Counted from the first letter of the stretch, positions 8,201 to 17,303 are shown. The stretch: DNA of 50,215 nucleotides from DASXBJ01 sp036491755 (GCA_036491755.1 DASXBJ010000083.1:1-50215), one strand, 5' to 3'. Program-made: numbers and translations. The notes: generated by a model from the sequence alone, not told the origin.

Positions 8201-9535
8201 CTAGATCCCGCCGGCGTTGGCGATGGTCTGAGTCTGTTCGGGCGTCATCTGCCCGACCTTGACCTCGTTGCCCTGGGCGTCGTAGTTCACCCAGATGTAG
8301 CCCGAGACCGAGTTGTTGTACTGGTCGAACTGCGTGGCGCCGCCGGCGCCTTCGAAGTGCACCGACTTGCCTGCTTTGATCGCCGCGACGCCGTCCTTGT
8401 AGTTGTTGACCACCATGGCTCCGGACACGCCGTTGGCGATGTCCTTGATCTTGGCGTTGTACACCGTCGGGTCCGAGCTGTTGGCCTCGAGCATCGCGAG
8501 CGCCGTCATGATGACGCCGTCGTAGAGGTGCAGGGTCGACCCGCGCTGCTTGTATTTCGGCGCATCGGCAAAGGTTGATGCGGCGGCATTCAGGTTGGTC
8601 AGGAACTCCTGGTATGCGGGGCTGGAGAAGTCGTAACCGAGGTCGACTCCACCGTAGTTCTTGACCAGGTCCGTGACACCGATCGCGCCGCTGACCTGGG
8701 CGAACCACTGCGGATCGATGGTGGCGGATGTGCCGATGAATGGGATCATCTGGCCGCCGTTGAGCGTCTTGACCTCGCCGAGGTAGGTGCCCGCGGACCC
8801 GAGCGCCTCGGTGAAGATCACGTCAGGATGCGTGGCCAGCATCGCCGTGACCTCTGTGCGATAGCTGGAGGCGCCCAGGGTGATCGGCTGGTTGATGGCG
8901 ATGGTGGCGCCCAGCTTCTGCAGGGCGTTGGTCGCTGGCGCGACGAACGCCTGCGAGCCGATGTCGTTGCCGAAGACAAGCGCGACCCTCTTGTAGGGCG
9001 CGTGGCCGGGCCCGTAGAGCGCCTCGCCCACCATTGCGTAGGCGTCGTAGATGTCAGCCGGCACGAGGCGGTGGAAGTACTTGAAGGCCGTGTGGTTGAA
9101 CTCCGTCTGGCCCGTCATGCAGAACATCGGGATGTGGCTGCGGTCGATGATCGGCACCACTGTCGAGGCTTCGTCCGACGTGCATCCGATGACGGCCATC
9201 AGGTTGGAGTTGCCGGCGATCATCGAGTTGGCGGCCGGCACCGCGTCGGCCGGTTCACCACGGGTGTCGAACTGCTGGCACTTGACCTGCCGGCCGTTCA
9301 CACCGCCGTTGCTGTTGATCTCGGGAGCGGCGGCGAGGCAGGCGGCGTAATAGGCTGGCCCAAGGGCGGCGTCCGTCCCCGTGAAGGGCGCGATCACGCC
9401 CACCAGGAGGTCTCCCGACCCGACGCCGCTGCCGGTCGACGAGGAACTTCCCCCGCCGCAGGCGGCGAGCAGCAGCACCGCCAGAGTTGAGACGGCGACC
9501 GAGGGCACACGCAAAGTTGCTCGGAACGTGTTCAC
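8201..9535 (-). CDS. Liv-type ABC substrate-binding lipoprotein
   Basis: Extracellular binding protein of the Liv-type importer, 444 residues from GTG 9535. The N-terminus is a lipoprotein signal with lipobox LAAC (about residues 23-26), followed by a Gly/Ser-rich linker and a type I periplasmic-binding fold (Peripla_BP_6: LLVGVIAPFTGTDAALG). Two lobes of the usual length follow. The ribosome-binding site AAGGGGAGGAG lies just before GTG 9535. The open frame continues upstream across the intergenic operator and antisense to gntR, which I reject. First gene of the six-gene operon; the divergent GntR regulator and inverted repeat upstream suggest substrate-dependent control. Confidence 0.92.
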   Translation of the reverse strand: MNTFRATLRVPSVAVSTLAVLLLAACGGGSSSSTGSGVGSGDLLVGVIAPFTGTDAALGPAYYAACLAAAPEINSNGGVNGRQVKCQQFDTRGEPADAVPAANSMIAGNSNLMAVIGCTSDEASTVVPIIDRSHIPMFCMTGQTEFNHTAFKYFHRLVPADIYDAYAMVGEALYGPGHAPYKRVALVFGNDIGSQAFVAPATNALQKLGATIAINQPITLGASSYRTEVTAMLATHPDVIFTEALGSAGTYLGEVKTLNGGQMIPFIGTSATIDPQWFAQVSGAIGVTDLVKNYGGVDLGYDFSSPAYQEFLTNLNAAASTFADAPKYKQRGSTLHLYDGVIMTALAMLEANSSDPTVYNAKIKDIANGVSGAMVVNNYKDGVAAIKAGKSVHFEGAGGATQFDQYNNSVSGYIWVNYDAQGNEVKVGQMTPEQTQTIANAGGI

Positions 9536-9572
9536 TGCTCCTCCCCTTGAGCTAGGCGAAACAAACGGGATT

Positions 9573-9599
9573 GTCGACATTATTGACGATAATGTTGAC
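9573..9599. promoter_or_regulatory. Inverted-repeat operator between gntR and the Liv-type operon
   Basis: Two 11-bp arms, GTCGACATTAT (9573-9583) and ATAATGTTGAC (9589-9599), match at 10 of 11 positions around a 5-base centre. The repeat sits in the 73-base gap between the divergent binding-protein gene and gntR, ten bases before the gntR ATG. On the minus strand a possible promoter (TTGCTT, 17 bases, AATAAT) overlaps it. I infer the binding site of the GntR/FCD regulator, controlling both directions. Confidence 0.65.
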
Positions 9600-9608
9600 C
9601 GAAGCAAG

Positions 9609-10283
9609 ATGAAGGTTCTGCTGCCCGCGCCGGACGCGTACCACTTGCTCCGCGAGGCCATCGTGGCCGGGCGGTTCCATCCGAACGAGCGGCTGGTCGA
9701 AGCGGCCGTCGCCACGAAGCTCGGTGTGGGGAGGACCGCGGTGCGGGCCGCCCTGGTCCGGCTCGACCAGGAGGGCCTCGTCACGTTGGAGCCGAACCGT
9801 GGCGCGCGCGTGCGGTTGATCACCGACCGCGAGGCGCTGGAGATCGAGGAGGTGCGCGCCTCGATCGAGGGGCTGCTCGCATACAGGGCCGCGACTCGCG
9901 TCACGCCCCAGGCGCTGCGCGAGCTGCACCAGGTGATGATGGAGATGCGGATGCGGGCCGACGGTGGCGATTCCCTCGGCTACTCCGAGCTCAACGCCCG
10001 GTTTCACCAGCTCATCTGGGTCGCCGCGGATCACCCGACGGCGAGCCGGCTCGCGGGCGGCCTGAAGTCGCAGGCCATCCGGTTCCAGTACGGGACGATC
10101 TTCCGCCCGGGCCGGCAGGAGCGCTCGCTGCGCGAGCACGAGGCGATCTTCGGCGCCCTCAAGGCGCATGACGCCGCAGGCGCGGAAGCCGCGATGCGCG
10201 AACACCTCGCCGAGGTGCTGGACACGCTCCAGTGGGCGATCGAGGCCCACCATCGTGCGCCCAACTGGGCGGCTGAACTCTAG
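9609..10283 (+). CDS. GntR-family transcriptional regulator (FCD domain)
   Basis: A 224-residue regulator. The N-terminal winged helix (residues about 10-75; KLGVGRTAVRAALVRLDQEGLV carries the recognition helix) is followed by an all-helical FCD ligand-binding domain (about 85-215) with the metal-site segments SELNARFHQLIW and REHEAIFGALKAHD. Such proteins are usually repressors released by carboxylic acids. It is divergent from the Liv-type operon with an inverted repeat between them, so it most likely controls that operon and itself. ATG 9609 is chosen because the open frame upstream runs through the operator. Its stop shares the bases CTAG with the stop of the convergent gene. Confidence 0.9.
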   Translation: MKVLLPAPDAYHLLREAIVAGRFHPNERLVEAAVATKLGVGRTAVRAALVRLDQEGLVTLEPNRGARVRLITDREALEIEEVRASIEGLLAYRAATRVTPQALRELHQVMMEMRMRADGGDSLGYSELNARFHQLIWVAADHPTASRLAGGLKSQAIRFQYGTIFRPGRQERSLREHEAIFGALKAHDAAGAEAAMREHLAEVLDTLQWAIEAHHRAPNWAAEL

Positions 10284-11227
10284 CCGCGAGCCTCGCCCAT
10301 GAGCTTGGTCAGCGCGTAGAGCGTTTTCAGGGCAGGCACGGCCACGTGCTTTTCCTGCGCGAGCTCGACGACTGCGCCAAGCAGCGCATCGACCTCCAGG
10401 GGCTTGCCGGCCTCGAGGTCTTGCAGCATCGAGGTCTTGTGCTCGCCTACGGCGGCTGCGCCCTGCATGCGCTTGTCGATGCTGACTGGCAGCTCCACGT
10501 CCAGCGAGCGGGCAACTGCAGCCACCTCCACCATCAGCGCGCGAACGAGGTCGCGCGAGGTCGCGCTCGTGAACATTGCGGCCAGCGTCGCGCCTGTGAG
10601 CGCGCTCACGGGGTTGAGCGTCGCGTTGCCCAGCAGCTTCAGCCAGATCTCGTTTCGCAGCGCGGCCTGCACCGGGGCCTTGAAGCCCGCGGCGGTCAGC
10701 ATCGCCGCCATCGCCTGCACGCGCTCGCTCTTCGAGCCGTCGGGCTCGCCGAGGGAAAAGCGATTGCCTTCCTCATGCTCGATCACACCCGGTTCGACGA
10801 TCGTGGCGGCGGGATAGACGACGCAGCCGACGACACGCTCGTAGGGGATGCTGCGAGCGATGATGCCGCCCGGGTCGACCGTCTCGAGATGCCGGTCCGG
10901 GAAGTACCACCACGGGATGCCGTTCATCGCTCCGACCACTGAGGCTTGGCCGGAAAGCGCGGCGCCGATCGCGGGCGCCACCGCCGGGATGCTGTGGGCC
11001 TTGAGGGTGATGAACACGGTGTCCGCCTCGGCGATGGCCGCCAGGTCGTCGGTGCACCGAGGTCGCGCTGTGAACTCGCCCTCCGCGCTGCGCACGGTCA
11101 CGCCGCGCTCCCGCATCGCGGCGAGGTGAGGGCCGCGGGCGATGAGGATGACGTCCTGGCCGCTGCGGGAAAGGTGAGCGCCGAGCAGCCCTCCGATCGC
11201 CCCCGCCCCGATGACCGCGACCGTCAC
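10280..11227 (-). CDS. 2-dehydropantoate 2-reductase family protein
   Basis: A 315-residue NADPH-dependent reductase of the ketopantoate reductase (ApbA/PanE) family. An N-terminal Rossmann fold (VAVIGAGAIGGLLGAHLSRSG, residues 3-23) is followed by a helical C-terminal domain with the KLLGNATLNPVSALTGATL segment carrying the family Lys/Asn residues. True PanE makes pantoate for CoA; many homologues reduce other 2-oxo acids. Here it is coupled by a GTGA overlap to an oxalate-CoA-ligase-like gene rather than to pantothenate genes, so a catabolic role is possible. The GTG 11227 start removes a long spurious upstream extension. Confidence 0.85.
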   Translation of the reverse strand: MTVAVIGAGAIGGLLGAHLSRSGQDVILIARGPHLAAMRERGVTVRSAEGEFTARPRCTDDLAAIAEADTVFITLKAHSIPAVAPAIGAALSGQASVVGAMNGIPWWYFPDRHLETVDPGGIIARSIPYERVVGCVVYPAATIVEPGVIEHEEGNRFSLGEPDGSKSERVQAMAAMLTAAGFKAPVQAALRNEIWLKLLGNATLNPVSALTGATLAAMFTSATSRDLVRALMVEVAAVARSLDVELPVSIDKRMQGAAAVGEHKTSMLQDLEAGKPLEVDALLGAVVELAQEKHVAVPALKTLYALTKLMGEARG

Positions 11228-12723
11228 CGCGGATTCAAGCTTTCGGCGACGGTGCGGCGCTGGATCTTGCCGGTCGCGGTGCGCGGAATCTGTTCGACTA
11301 TGTAGAGCTTCTTGGGGACCTTGTAGTCGGCCAGCCTCTCGCGCGCGAATACGAGGAGCTCCTTCTCGGTCGCCTCGCCCGTGAGCACCACGGCGGCCAC
11401 AACCTCCTCGCCCCACCCGGGATGCGGCGCGCCGAAAGCCACCGCCTCGCCGACAGCGGGGTGCTGCAGGAGCACGTCGTCGATCTCGCGTGGTGCGATC
11501 TTCTCGCCTCCGCGGTTGATCATCTCCTTGAGGCGCCCGACCAGGGACAGATAGCCTGCCTCGTCGAGGAAGCCCTGGTCGCCGGTCCGGAACCAGCCGG
11601 CGGTGAACGATTTCGCGTTCGCCTCCGGGTTGTTGGCGTAGCCGTCGATGACGCTCGCGCCCTGGATCACGACCTCGCCGTGCTCCTGGCCCGCGAGCAA
11701 GCTGCCCCCGTCGTCCATGATCCCGATCCGGATCCCCGTCTCGCGGCCGACCGTGCCGGCGCGCCGGTCGCCCGGCGGCAGGGGATTGGACGCCATCTGG
11801 TGCGAGGCCTCGGTCATGCCGTAAGCCTCGAGCACCGGGGCGCCGAACCGCGACTCCAGCTGGCGCATCGTCTCCGGAGACAGCGCCGAAGAGCTCGACC
11901 TGATGAACCGCAGCCGCTCCGCGCCCGGCGGCCTCTCGCCGCGGTTGCGCATCAGGAGCATCTGGTGGATCGTCGGCACCGCCGAGTACCACGTCGCGGC
12001 GTGATCGTCGAGGACGGTCCAGAAGGTCATCGGATCGAACTTCGGCGGCACCACCACCACGCCACCGGCGCTCAGGGTCGCCATGGTCGAGGCCATCAGA
12101 CCGTGGATGTGGAAGAGCGGCATCACGCAAACCGCAACATCGGTTGGCTCCAGCGCGTAGGTCCGCGCGATGTTCTCGGCCGAATAGGCGAGGTTGCGGT
12201 GGCGGATGGGCACGAGCTTGGGGCGGCTCGTGGTGCCGCTCGTGTGCAGCACCAGGGCGACGTCATCGCCCGCGGGATCCTCGGGCTCCGCCGGACCGGC
12301 CTGTGGCGCCTCGCTCTCGAGGGCCACCCGTCCACGGCCGTCGAGTCGCGCCTCGACCAGGATCGCGTCAGGCGGTAGAGCTCGGCGGGCCGCCTCGGCC
12401 TGACCTGGCGGGACGACCAGCGCCCGGGCGCCTATGTCCTCCATGTAGAAGCGGAACTCGTCCTCTTTATATGCGGAGTTCAGGGGCGCCGCCGTGCCTG
12501 CGGTGGCCGCGGCCAGAAAAAGGACGATCGACTCGGCGCTGTTCGGCAGGACGAGCGCGATGCGATCGCCGCGGGCGAGGCCGAGCCGGGCCAGCTTCTG
12601 CGCCGACCGCTGGACCTCGTCACGGAGGTCGCGATAGGTGAGGCGCACGCCGCCGGGCACCACGATTGCCGGGTCCGCATCGCGGCCGTGGTTCAAGAGC
12701 CCGTTGAGGGTGGTCGCAGCCAT
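11224..12723 (-). CDS. Acyl-CoA synthetase, oxalate--CoA ligase-like (AAE3/Pcs60 type)
   Basis: A 499-residue AMP-forming ligase that activates a carboxylic acid to its CoA ester. Motifs: P-loop VLHTSGTTSRPKLVP (about 159-173), YGMTEASHQM, GWFRTGDQGFLDEAGYL, and the C-terminal PRTATGKIQRR catalytic lysine. The segment NRGGEKIAPREIDDVLLQHPAV and the early YKEDEFRFYMEDIGA resemble plant and yeast oxalyl-CoA synthetases more than fatty acyl-CoA ligases, which is my reason for the subfamily call. No oxalyl-CoA decarboxylase is in the window. ATG 12723 starts it; its stop overlaps the reductase start. Confidence 0.8.
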   Translation of the reverse strand: MAATTLNGLLNHGRDADPAIVVPGGVRLTYRDLRDEVQRSAQKLARLGLARGDRIALVLPNSAESIVLFLAAATAGTAAPLNSAYKEDEFRFYMEDIGARALVVPPGQAEAARRALPPDAILVEARLDGRGRVALESEAPQAGPAEPEDPAGDDVALVLHTSGTTSRPKLVPIRHRNLAYSAENIARTYALEPTDVAVCVMPLFHIHGLMASTMATLSAGGVVVVPPKFDPMTFWTVLDDHAATWYSAVPTIHQMLLMRNRGERPPGAERLRFIRSSSSALSPETMRQLESRFGAPVLEAYGMTEASHQMASNPLPPGDRRAGTVGRETGIRIGIMDDGGSLLAGQEHGEVVIQGASVIDGYANNPEANAKSFTAGWFRTGDQGFLDEAGYLSLVGRLKEMINRGGEKIAPREIDDVLLQHPAVGEAVAFGAPHPGWGEEVVAAVVLTGEATEKELLVFARERLADYKVPKKLYIVEQIPRTATGKIQRRTVAESLNPR

Positions 12724-12739
12724 GTCAGCGGCTACTAAG

Positions 12740-13771
12740 CTACTTCAGCTGGAACTTCGCCACCGAGCCGTTGAGCTCGACGAGCCACACCTCGCCGCTC
12801 CCGGCTGCCACCGTTTCCGAAGGCACCTTGATCGACTGCGTGATGCTGCCGGTCGCCGTGTCGACCAGCGCCGTGCTTGGCCCCGCCATCCACACGCCGT
12901 CCTGTCCGGCAGCGATCTGGTCGATGCCTTGGCGCCCGATGAAGCCGGGCCCCGGCTGGCTCCAATCGATCGCGCCGGTGGCCGCGTCGTACCGCGTGAT
13001 GTCGCCGCCAAAGGTGCCGCGCACGTAGACCGAGCCCTGGCTGGCCGCCACCGCGGTGCTCCACCAGTCCATCGGGTAGCGGCCTGTCACCTGCATCGTC
13101 TTGGGGTCGACGCGATCCAGGTGCCCCGTGCCGGTGCGGGCGCACGCGACCCACACGCCGGTCGAGTCCACCGCGAGCATCGCGGGACCTGTGTCGAGGC
13201 CGTTGACAGTGCTCACCAGGCGTGACCGCAGGTCGGCCACGTACAGGGCCTCGTTGTCGGCGAAGCTCGAGATGTACGCAGTGCCGGACGCGATGGCGAC
13301 GCTCCAACCGGTGCCGGGCAGCTGGATGCGCGCGTCGGCGACATGCTTTTCAGGGTCGACTCTCACGAGCCAGCGGTGGCCGTTGTCCAGCGCCCACAGC
13401 GCGCTGCCGTCCCACGCGATCGCGAATGGCGTGTCGCAGTAACGCCAGCCCCATGACCCCGAGTAGAACGCGTGGACGCTGTCCGGAGCGCAGCCCTGGG
13501 CACGAAGGACGGCCGGGCTGGCGACCGGGATGGTGGCCACCACGCGGCCTGTGGATCTCGCGATCTGGGTCACCGTGCCGTCACTCATGTTGGCCACGAA
13601 CGCCCACCCGCCACCCAGCACAACCGGGCCGGGCGTGCGGCCGACCTTGACCTCGGCGACCCTGGTCCAGCCATGGCCTCGAGGCGATGGGGAGGAGGTC
13701 GCGGTCGTCGATGGCTGAGCGCAGGCCGCCAGCAGAATCACCGTAAGGGCAGACTCCAGCCGGAGCTTCAC
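12740..13771 (-). CDS. Lipoprotein with beta-propeller-like repeats, unknown function
   Basis: A 343-residue predicted lipoprotein with signal and lipobox LAAC near residues 13-16, then a Ser/Thr/Pro linker and repeated blades of the type GxxWVAxxxxGxVxRIDPxTxxV (for example at GGWAFVANMSDGTVTQI and TGVWVACARTGTGHLDRVDPKT). This pattern is typical of YncE/NHL-like beta-propellers outside the membrane. I do not recognise a specific function. Start GTG 13771 is preferred; GTG 13780 is in frame. It lies 92 bases downstream of the PAP2 gene on the same strand. The leader has a TATACA at 13781-13786 but no convincing -35. Confidence 0.7.
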   Translation of the reverse strand: MKLRLESALTVILLAACAQPSTTATSSPSPRGHGWTRVAEVKVGRTPGPVVLGGGWAFVANMSDGTVTQIARSTGRVVATIPVASPAVLRAQGCAPDSVHAFYSGSWGWRYCDTPFAIAWDGSALWALDNGHRWLVRVDPEKHVADARIQLPGTGWSVAIASGTAYISSFADNEALYVADLRSRLVSTVNGLDTGPAMLAVDSTGVWVACARTGTGHLDRVDPKTMQVTGRYPMDWWSTAVAASQGSVYVRGTFGGDITRYDAATGAIDWSQPGPGFIGRQGIDQIAAGQDGVWMAGPSTALVDTATGSITQSIKVPSETVAAGSGEVWLVELNGSVAKFQLK

Positions 13772-13863
13772 GCCGGACACTGTATAGGCAAAGGGAACTA
13801 TGCCTGGTGCGACGTGTCGATCTGCGGCAGCCTGATCAACGTGCGGCGTCACCGCACCGCGGG

Positions 13864-14562
13864 CTAGGTCGCCAGGGTTCTCTGGCGCACCCACCGCAAG
13901 GAGATCCAGAAGCAAAGCCAGGCGGTCGCAATCAGTATCGCGGCCAGCACGTCGGTCGGCCAGTGGGCGCCAGTGTAAACGCGACTGATCCCGTTGGCGA
14001 GAGCGATCAGGGCCGCGAGGACCCAGCCGATCACGCGGCCCCACCGGGGCAGGAACCGGTGACCGAGGCAGATCATCAGCACGGTGACCATCGTGGCCAC
14101 GAAGATCGTATGGCCGCTCGGAAAGCTCGAGCCCCCGGGGTGTTCGGTCACGTGCAGAACAAGAGGCGTGGTCGGCCGAGCACGGAGGATGAGGTGGTTG
14201 AGCAGCACGTACCAGACGGCGGACCCGAAGGCGCCGGCGGCAAAGACCCAGGTCCTGCGGTTGAAGATCAGGATCGCAACGAAGAGCACCGCCTCCGCCA
14301 CAGCACCCTTGGCGTCCCCGATGAAGCTGAATAAAGGAAAGGTGAGAGCCAGCGGGCCCCAGTTGGTGGACTGGACGTCGTCCTCGATCGCGACGTCCTG
14401 GGCGATGACGTGGTGCCCGGCGACGTAGATCGCGATGACCGCCACCGCGAGTGCAGCCGCGATCGCCACGGAAAGAAGGGCGGGATTTGCGAACGCGGCC
14501 CGACCCGGGGTGAGTCCGCCCAGGACTTCCTTGTCGGATCGGCGCTTGAGCTCTACCTGCAT
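13864..14562 (-). CDS. PAP2-family membrane phosphatase
   Basis: A 232-residue membrane protein with five or six helices and the phosphatidic acid phosphatase type 2 signature: RARPTTP (motif C1), SSFPSGHTIF (C2) and SRVYTGAHWPTDVLA (C3), containing the catalytic histidines. Members dephosphorylate undecaprenyl diphosphate or phosphatidate at the outer face of the membrane. In C1 the usual Lys of KxxxxxxRP is replaced by Asn (NHLILRARP), an uncommon change. The next gene upstream is a metallophosphoesterase. Confidence 0.88.
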   Translation of the reverse strand: MQVELKRRSDKEVLGGLTPGRAAFANPALLSVAIAAALAVAVIAIYVAGHHVIAQDVAIEDDVQSTNWGPLALTFPLFSFIGDAKGAVAEAVLFVAILIFNRRTWVFAAGAFGSAVWYVLLNHLILRARPTTPLVLHVTEHPGGSSFPSGHTIFVATMVTVLMICLGHRFLPRWGRVIGWVLAALIALANGISRVYTGAHWPTDVLAAILIATAWLCFWISLRWVRQRTLAT

Positions 14563-14608
14563 CTAGATACAACGCGCGAGCTTGCCAGCCCGGCGATCCG
14601 CCGCCTTA

Positions 14609-15568
14609 TCAGCCGGCGGTGAACAGGAAGTCCAGGAAGCTCCCATCCTCGGCGAGGTCGACGATCGCGCCCCGCAGGACGTCCGCCGAGTAGTCGCTTC
14701 CGGGGTTTAGGCACATCGTCGAGCCGATCTTCTGCGCCGCCTTCGACTCGTGGATGTGCCCGTGCAGGCCGACGACGGGCTGGTAGCGCTTGATTGCCTC
14801 TCGCACCGCCTTGCTGCCGACCGGGATGATGCTGGGCCGGCCGCCACGCAGCTTGGGCAGGAGGGTCTCGTCCAGCTCGGCGGCGAAATCCAGCCCTGAT
14901 GAGAACGGCGGGTTGTGGAAGTTGGCCACCACCTTGCGCCCGCGCGGTGCGGCATCCATCATCCTCGCCAGCCGCTGCCCAAGCTCCTCCTCGGAGAACT
15001 CGCGCTCGGTGTTCCACGGCGTCGGAGTCACGTCGCCGCAGCTCGCCAGCAGGGCGGGGCCGAGCTCGAACAGCTCGCCTTCCGGGCTGTCGATCCGGGG
15101 CGCCGCCCGGAGCACGGCATCGATGGCCAGCGGATCGTCATTGCCCGGCGTGATGATGCAGCGCACGGATTTGTCCAGCCGCTCCTCGGCGAGCCGGCAC
15201 CACCTCTCGATCTGGCGGACGATCTCCTGCTTGAAGACCGCGTCGCGATGCGGCTTGTCGGTTTCCAGCCGCTCCAGCTCGCCGCCGTCGACGATCACCG
15301 TGTAAAAGCCCAGCCGGTTGATCTCCGCCTGCAGCGCGCCCGCCTCTTCGGCCGGCACGGTGACCGCTTCGCCCCTGACGGTGGCCGCGAGCGAGCCGTT
15401 CTCGGACCGAATCGGCACCAGCCCCTTGCCCGTGATGTCCCCGCCGAGGAGCAGGACCTCGGCCTCATAGGTCGCCGCCGCCGCGAGAAACTTCCGGAAG
15501 CACCGATCCGACCCGTGCACGTCGGTCGCGAAGAAGATGCGGAGGCCCCGCTTACGGCTGCTCGACAT
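14609..15568 (-). CDS. Calcineurin-like metallophosphoesterase
   Basis: A 319-residue cytoplasmic metallophosphoesterase. The metal-ligand motifs appear in order: ATDVHGS (about 14-20), GGDITG (about 42-47), PGNDD (about 141-145), NFHNPP and GLHGHIHES. The middle insertion (about 60-130) is rich in charged residues and contains a helix typical of the family with unknown specificity. Substrate cannot be told from sequence; phosphodiesters or nucleotides are usual. Start ATG 15568, 21 bases after the permease gene stop at 15590 on the same strand. It is not part of the recognisable inositol genes. Confidence 0.85.
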   Translation of the reverse strand: MSSSRKRGLRIFFATDVHGSDRCFRKFLAAAATYEAEVLLLGGDITGKGLVPIRSENGSLAATVRGEAVTVPAEEAGALQAEINRLGFYTVIVDGGELERLETDKPHRDAVFKQEIVRQIERWCRLAEERLDKSVRCIITPGNDDPLAIDAVLRAAPRIDSPEGELFELGPALLASCGDVTPTPWNTEREFSEEELGQRLARMMDAAPRGRKVVANFHNPPFSSGLDFAAELDETLLPKLRGGRPSIIPVGSKAVREAIKRYQPVVGLHGHIHESKAAQKIGSTMCLNPGSDYSADVLRGAIVDLAEDGSFLDFLFTAG

Positions 15569-15589
15569 GCGCGCTCAGGTTCCCGATCG

Positions 15590-17251
15590 CTACTCGGGCG
15601 GCAGCTCCCGCATGGCCAGGCGCATGTCGATCGACGACGACGACAGGCGCATGCGGCGGGCGATGAGGTAGATGATCGGCCCCGAGACGAAGATCACGAC
15701 CAGCGAACCCACCGAGGCGAAGCTGAACGCGCCGAACACGTTGGGCTTCGCGATGATCACGCCTACGGTGAAGAGTGCCAGCACGGTCGAGATGGCGCCC
15801 CAGACCGAGGCGGTGGGGATGCCCGCGACGCGGTCGACGTCGGTGGTGCCTGGTTTGTAGATCAGCTCCGGCCGGCGGTATGGCAGCGCTGTGGCCGCGA
15901 TCGAGCCGGCCAGGAGCACCAGGGCGAAGAACAGCGCCAGGTTGGCGGAGATGTTGGCGATGTTGAGCACTGAGCCGAGGATCGTGAAGCCGATGCCGAC
16001 GATCACCGCGAGGATGATGGCGTTGGTCGGCGACGCATTGCGCTCGCTGACCTTGGCCAGCCCGATCGGCAGCATGCGGTCGAACGCGAGGGCGAAGATG
16101 ACGCGGGTCACCACGGCCACGAACGCGAGGTCGACGGCGATCTCCGCCGCCGGCACCGCGAGCCCGATCAGGATCTTGCTGATCGGATCGCCGGACAGGA
16201 CAAGGCCGTAGCCGAGGCCGCCCGCGTTCGCCTGGAGGCTCGTGATGTTGCCGTAATCCGCGCTGGACCCCACCTGGGCCTGCGACTGCATGAAGTCGAG
16301 GCCGATGGTGTTCAGCATCAGGAGCCAGACGCCCACCCAGACGACGATCAGCAGGGCGAGGCTGATGACCGATGCCCAGATGTAGGTGCTGCCGGGGCGC
16401 TTGAGCTCGCCGCCGACGTAGTAGGAGTACAGCACGCCGTTGTAGTTCAGGACCATGAAGGGGATCACCAGCAGAGAGGCGCCCAGGTCGACCCCGAGCG
16501 GGATGCCGTTCTTGTTCGCCAGGGCGATCACATCGTTGTACGCGGTGGCCTTCCCGCTGAATGAGCCGAGCGCGTTGACGAAGTCCTGGTGCGAGTGGGT
16601 CGCCAGCAGAAAGCCGAGGACCACGAAGGCGACGACCTGGAAGATGACCAGGGCCAGGATCACCTGGGCGATCCGGCGCAGGGAGAAGATCGAGGCCACT
16701 CCCACGATCAGGAGCATGACCACGGCACAGATGGCCAGCCCTGGCGAGCAGGTGACCGTCCCGCACGTGGTGGTGCTGGAGATGCTGGAGGCCGCGCTGG
16801 TGAGCGCCGAGCTGTTGAACGCCGAGCCAAGGCTGGTGAGGCCGAATGGCACGTAGGCGGCGGCGAAGTTGGCATTGGCCGACAGCGTGTACGTGAAACC
16901 GACGGCGGTCGCGATTCCGACCATCGTCCCCACGGCGGGCGAGAGGATGCGGGACAGGTAGATGTATTCGCCACCGGCCCTGGGGATCGCCTGCAGAAGG
17001 TACCTGTAGGCGAACATGGCGACAAACCAGATCAGGGCCGCCAGCAACAGGGGCAGGATCATGTCGACCTTGGTGAAGTTGACCAGGCCGGAGTAGAAGT
17101 TGATGAATGTGTTGACCACGGCGACCGAGGCGAGCGCGATACCGGTCGCGGCCGGGATCCCCAGCTCGCGGACCAGGCCGGACGACTGCCGAGTGAACAA
17201 TCCCTGGCCGGCGACGGCCTTGCCTACAGACGCGCTCGTTGACGTGGCCAT
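15590..17251 (-). CDS. APC-superfamily permease
   Basis: A 553-residue transporter with about 12-14 membrane helices of the amino acid-polyamine-organocation superfamily. The early segment IPRAGGEYIYLSRILSPAVGTMVG (about 89-112) is the hallmark unwound-helix region of the family. A hydrophilic Cys/Thr/Ser-rich loop (about 150-168, with two Cys) faces outside. ATG 17251 has a strong ribosome-binding site (GGGGAGGGG). Upstream is a promoter with a TGGAACCTTCCA palindrome, which links it to the inositol/sugar regulon although its family usually carries amino acids. The transported compound is unknown. Confidence 0.85.
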   Translation of the reverse strand: MATSTSASVGKAVAGQGLFTRQSSGLVRELGIPAATGIALASVAVVNTFINFYSGLVNFTKVDMILPLLLAALIWFVAMFAYRYLLQAIPRAGGEYIYLSRILSPAVGTMVGIATAVGFTYTLSANANFAAAYVPFGLTSLGSAFNSSALTSAASSISSTTTCGTVTCSPGLAICAVVMLLIVGVASIFSLRRIAQVILALVIFQVVAFVVLGFLLATHSHQDFVNALGSFSGKATAYNDVIALANKNGIPLGVDLGASLLVIPFMVLNYNGVLYSYYVGGELKRPGSTYIWASVISLALLIVVWVGVWLLMLNTIGLDFMQSQAQVGSSADYGNITSLQANAGGLGYGLVLSGDPISKILIGLAVPAAEIAVDLAFVAVVTRVIFALAFDRMLPIGLAKVSERNASPTNAIILAVIVGIGFTILGSVLNIANISANLALFFALVLLAGSIAATALPYRRPELIYKPGTTDVDRVAGIPTASVWGAISTVLALFTVGVIIAKPNVFGAFSFASVGSLVVIFVSGPIIYLIARRMRLSSSSIDMRLAMRELPPE

Positions 17252-17303
17252 GACGCTTCCCCTCCCCTAATCCGTCGGTGCGGCGCATCCAGCGGCACCC
17301 CGC

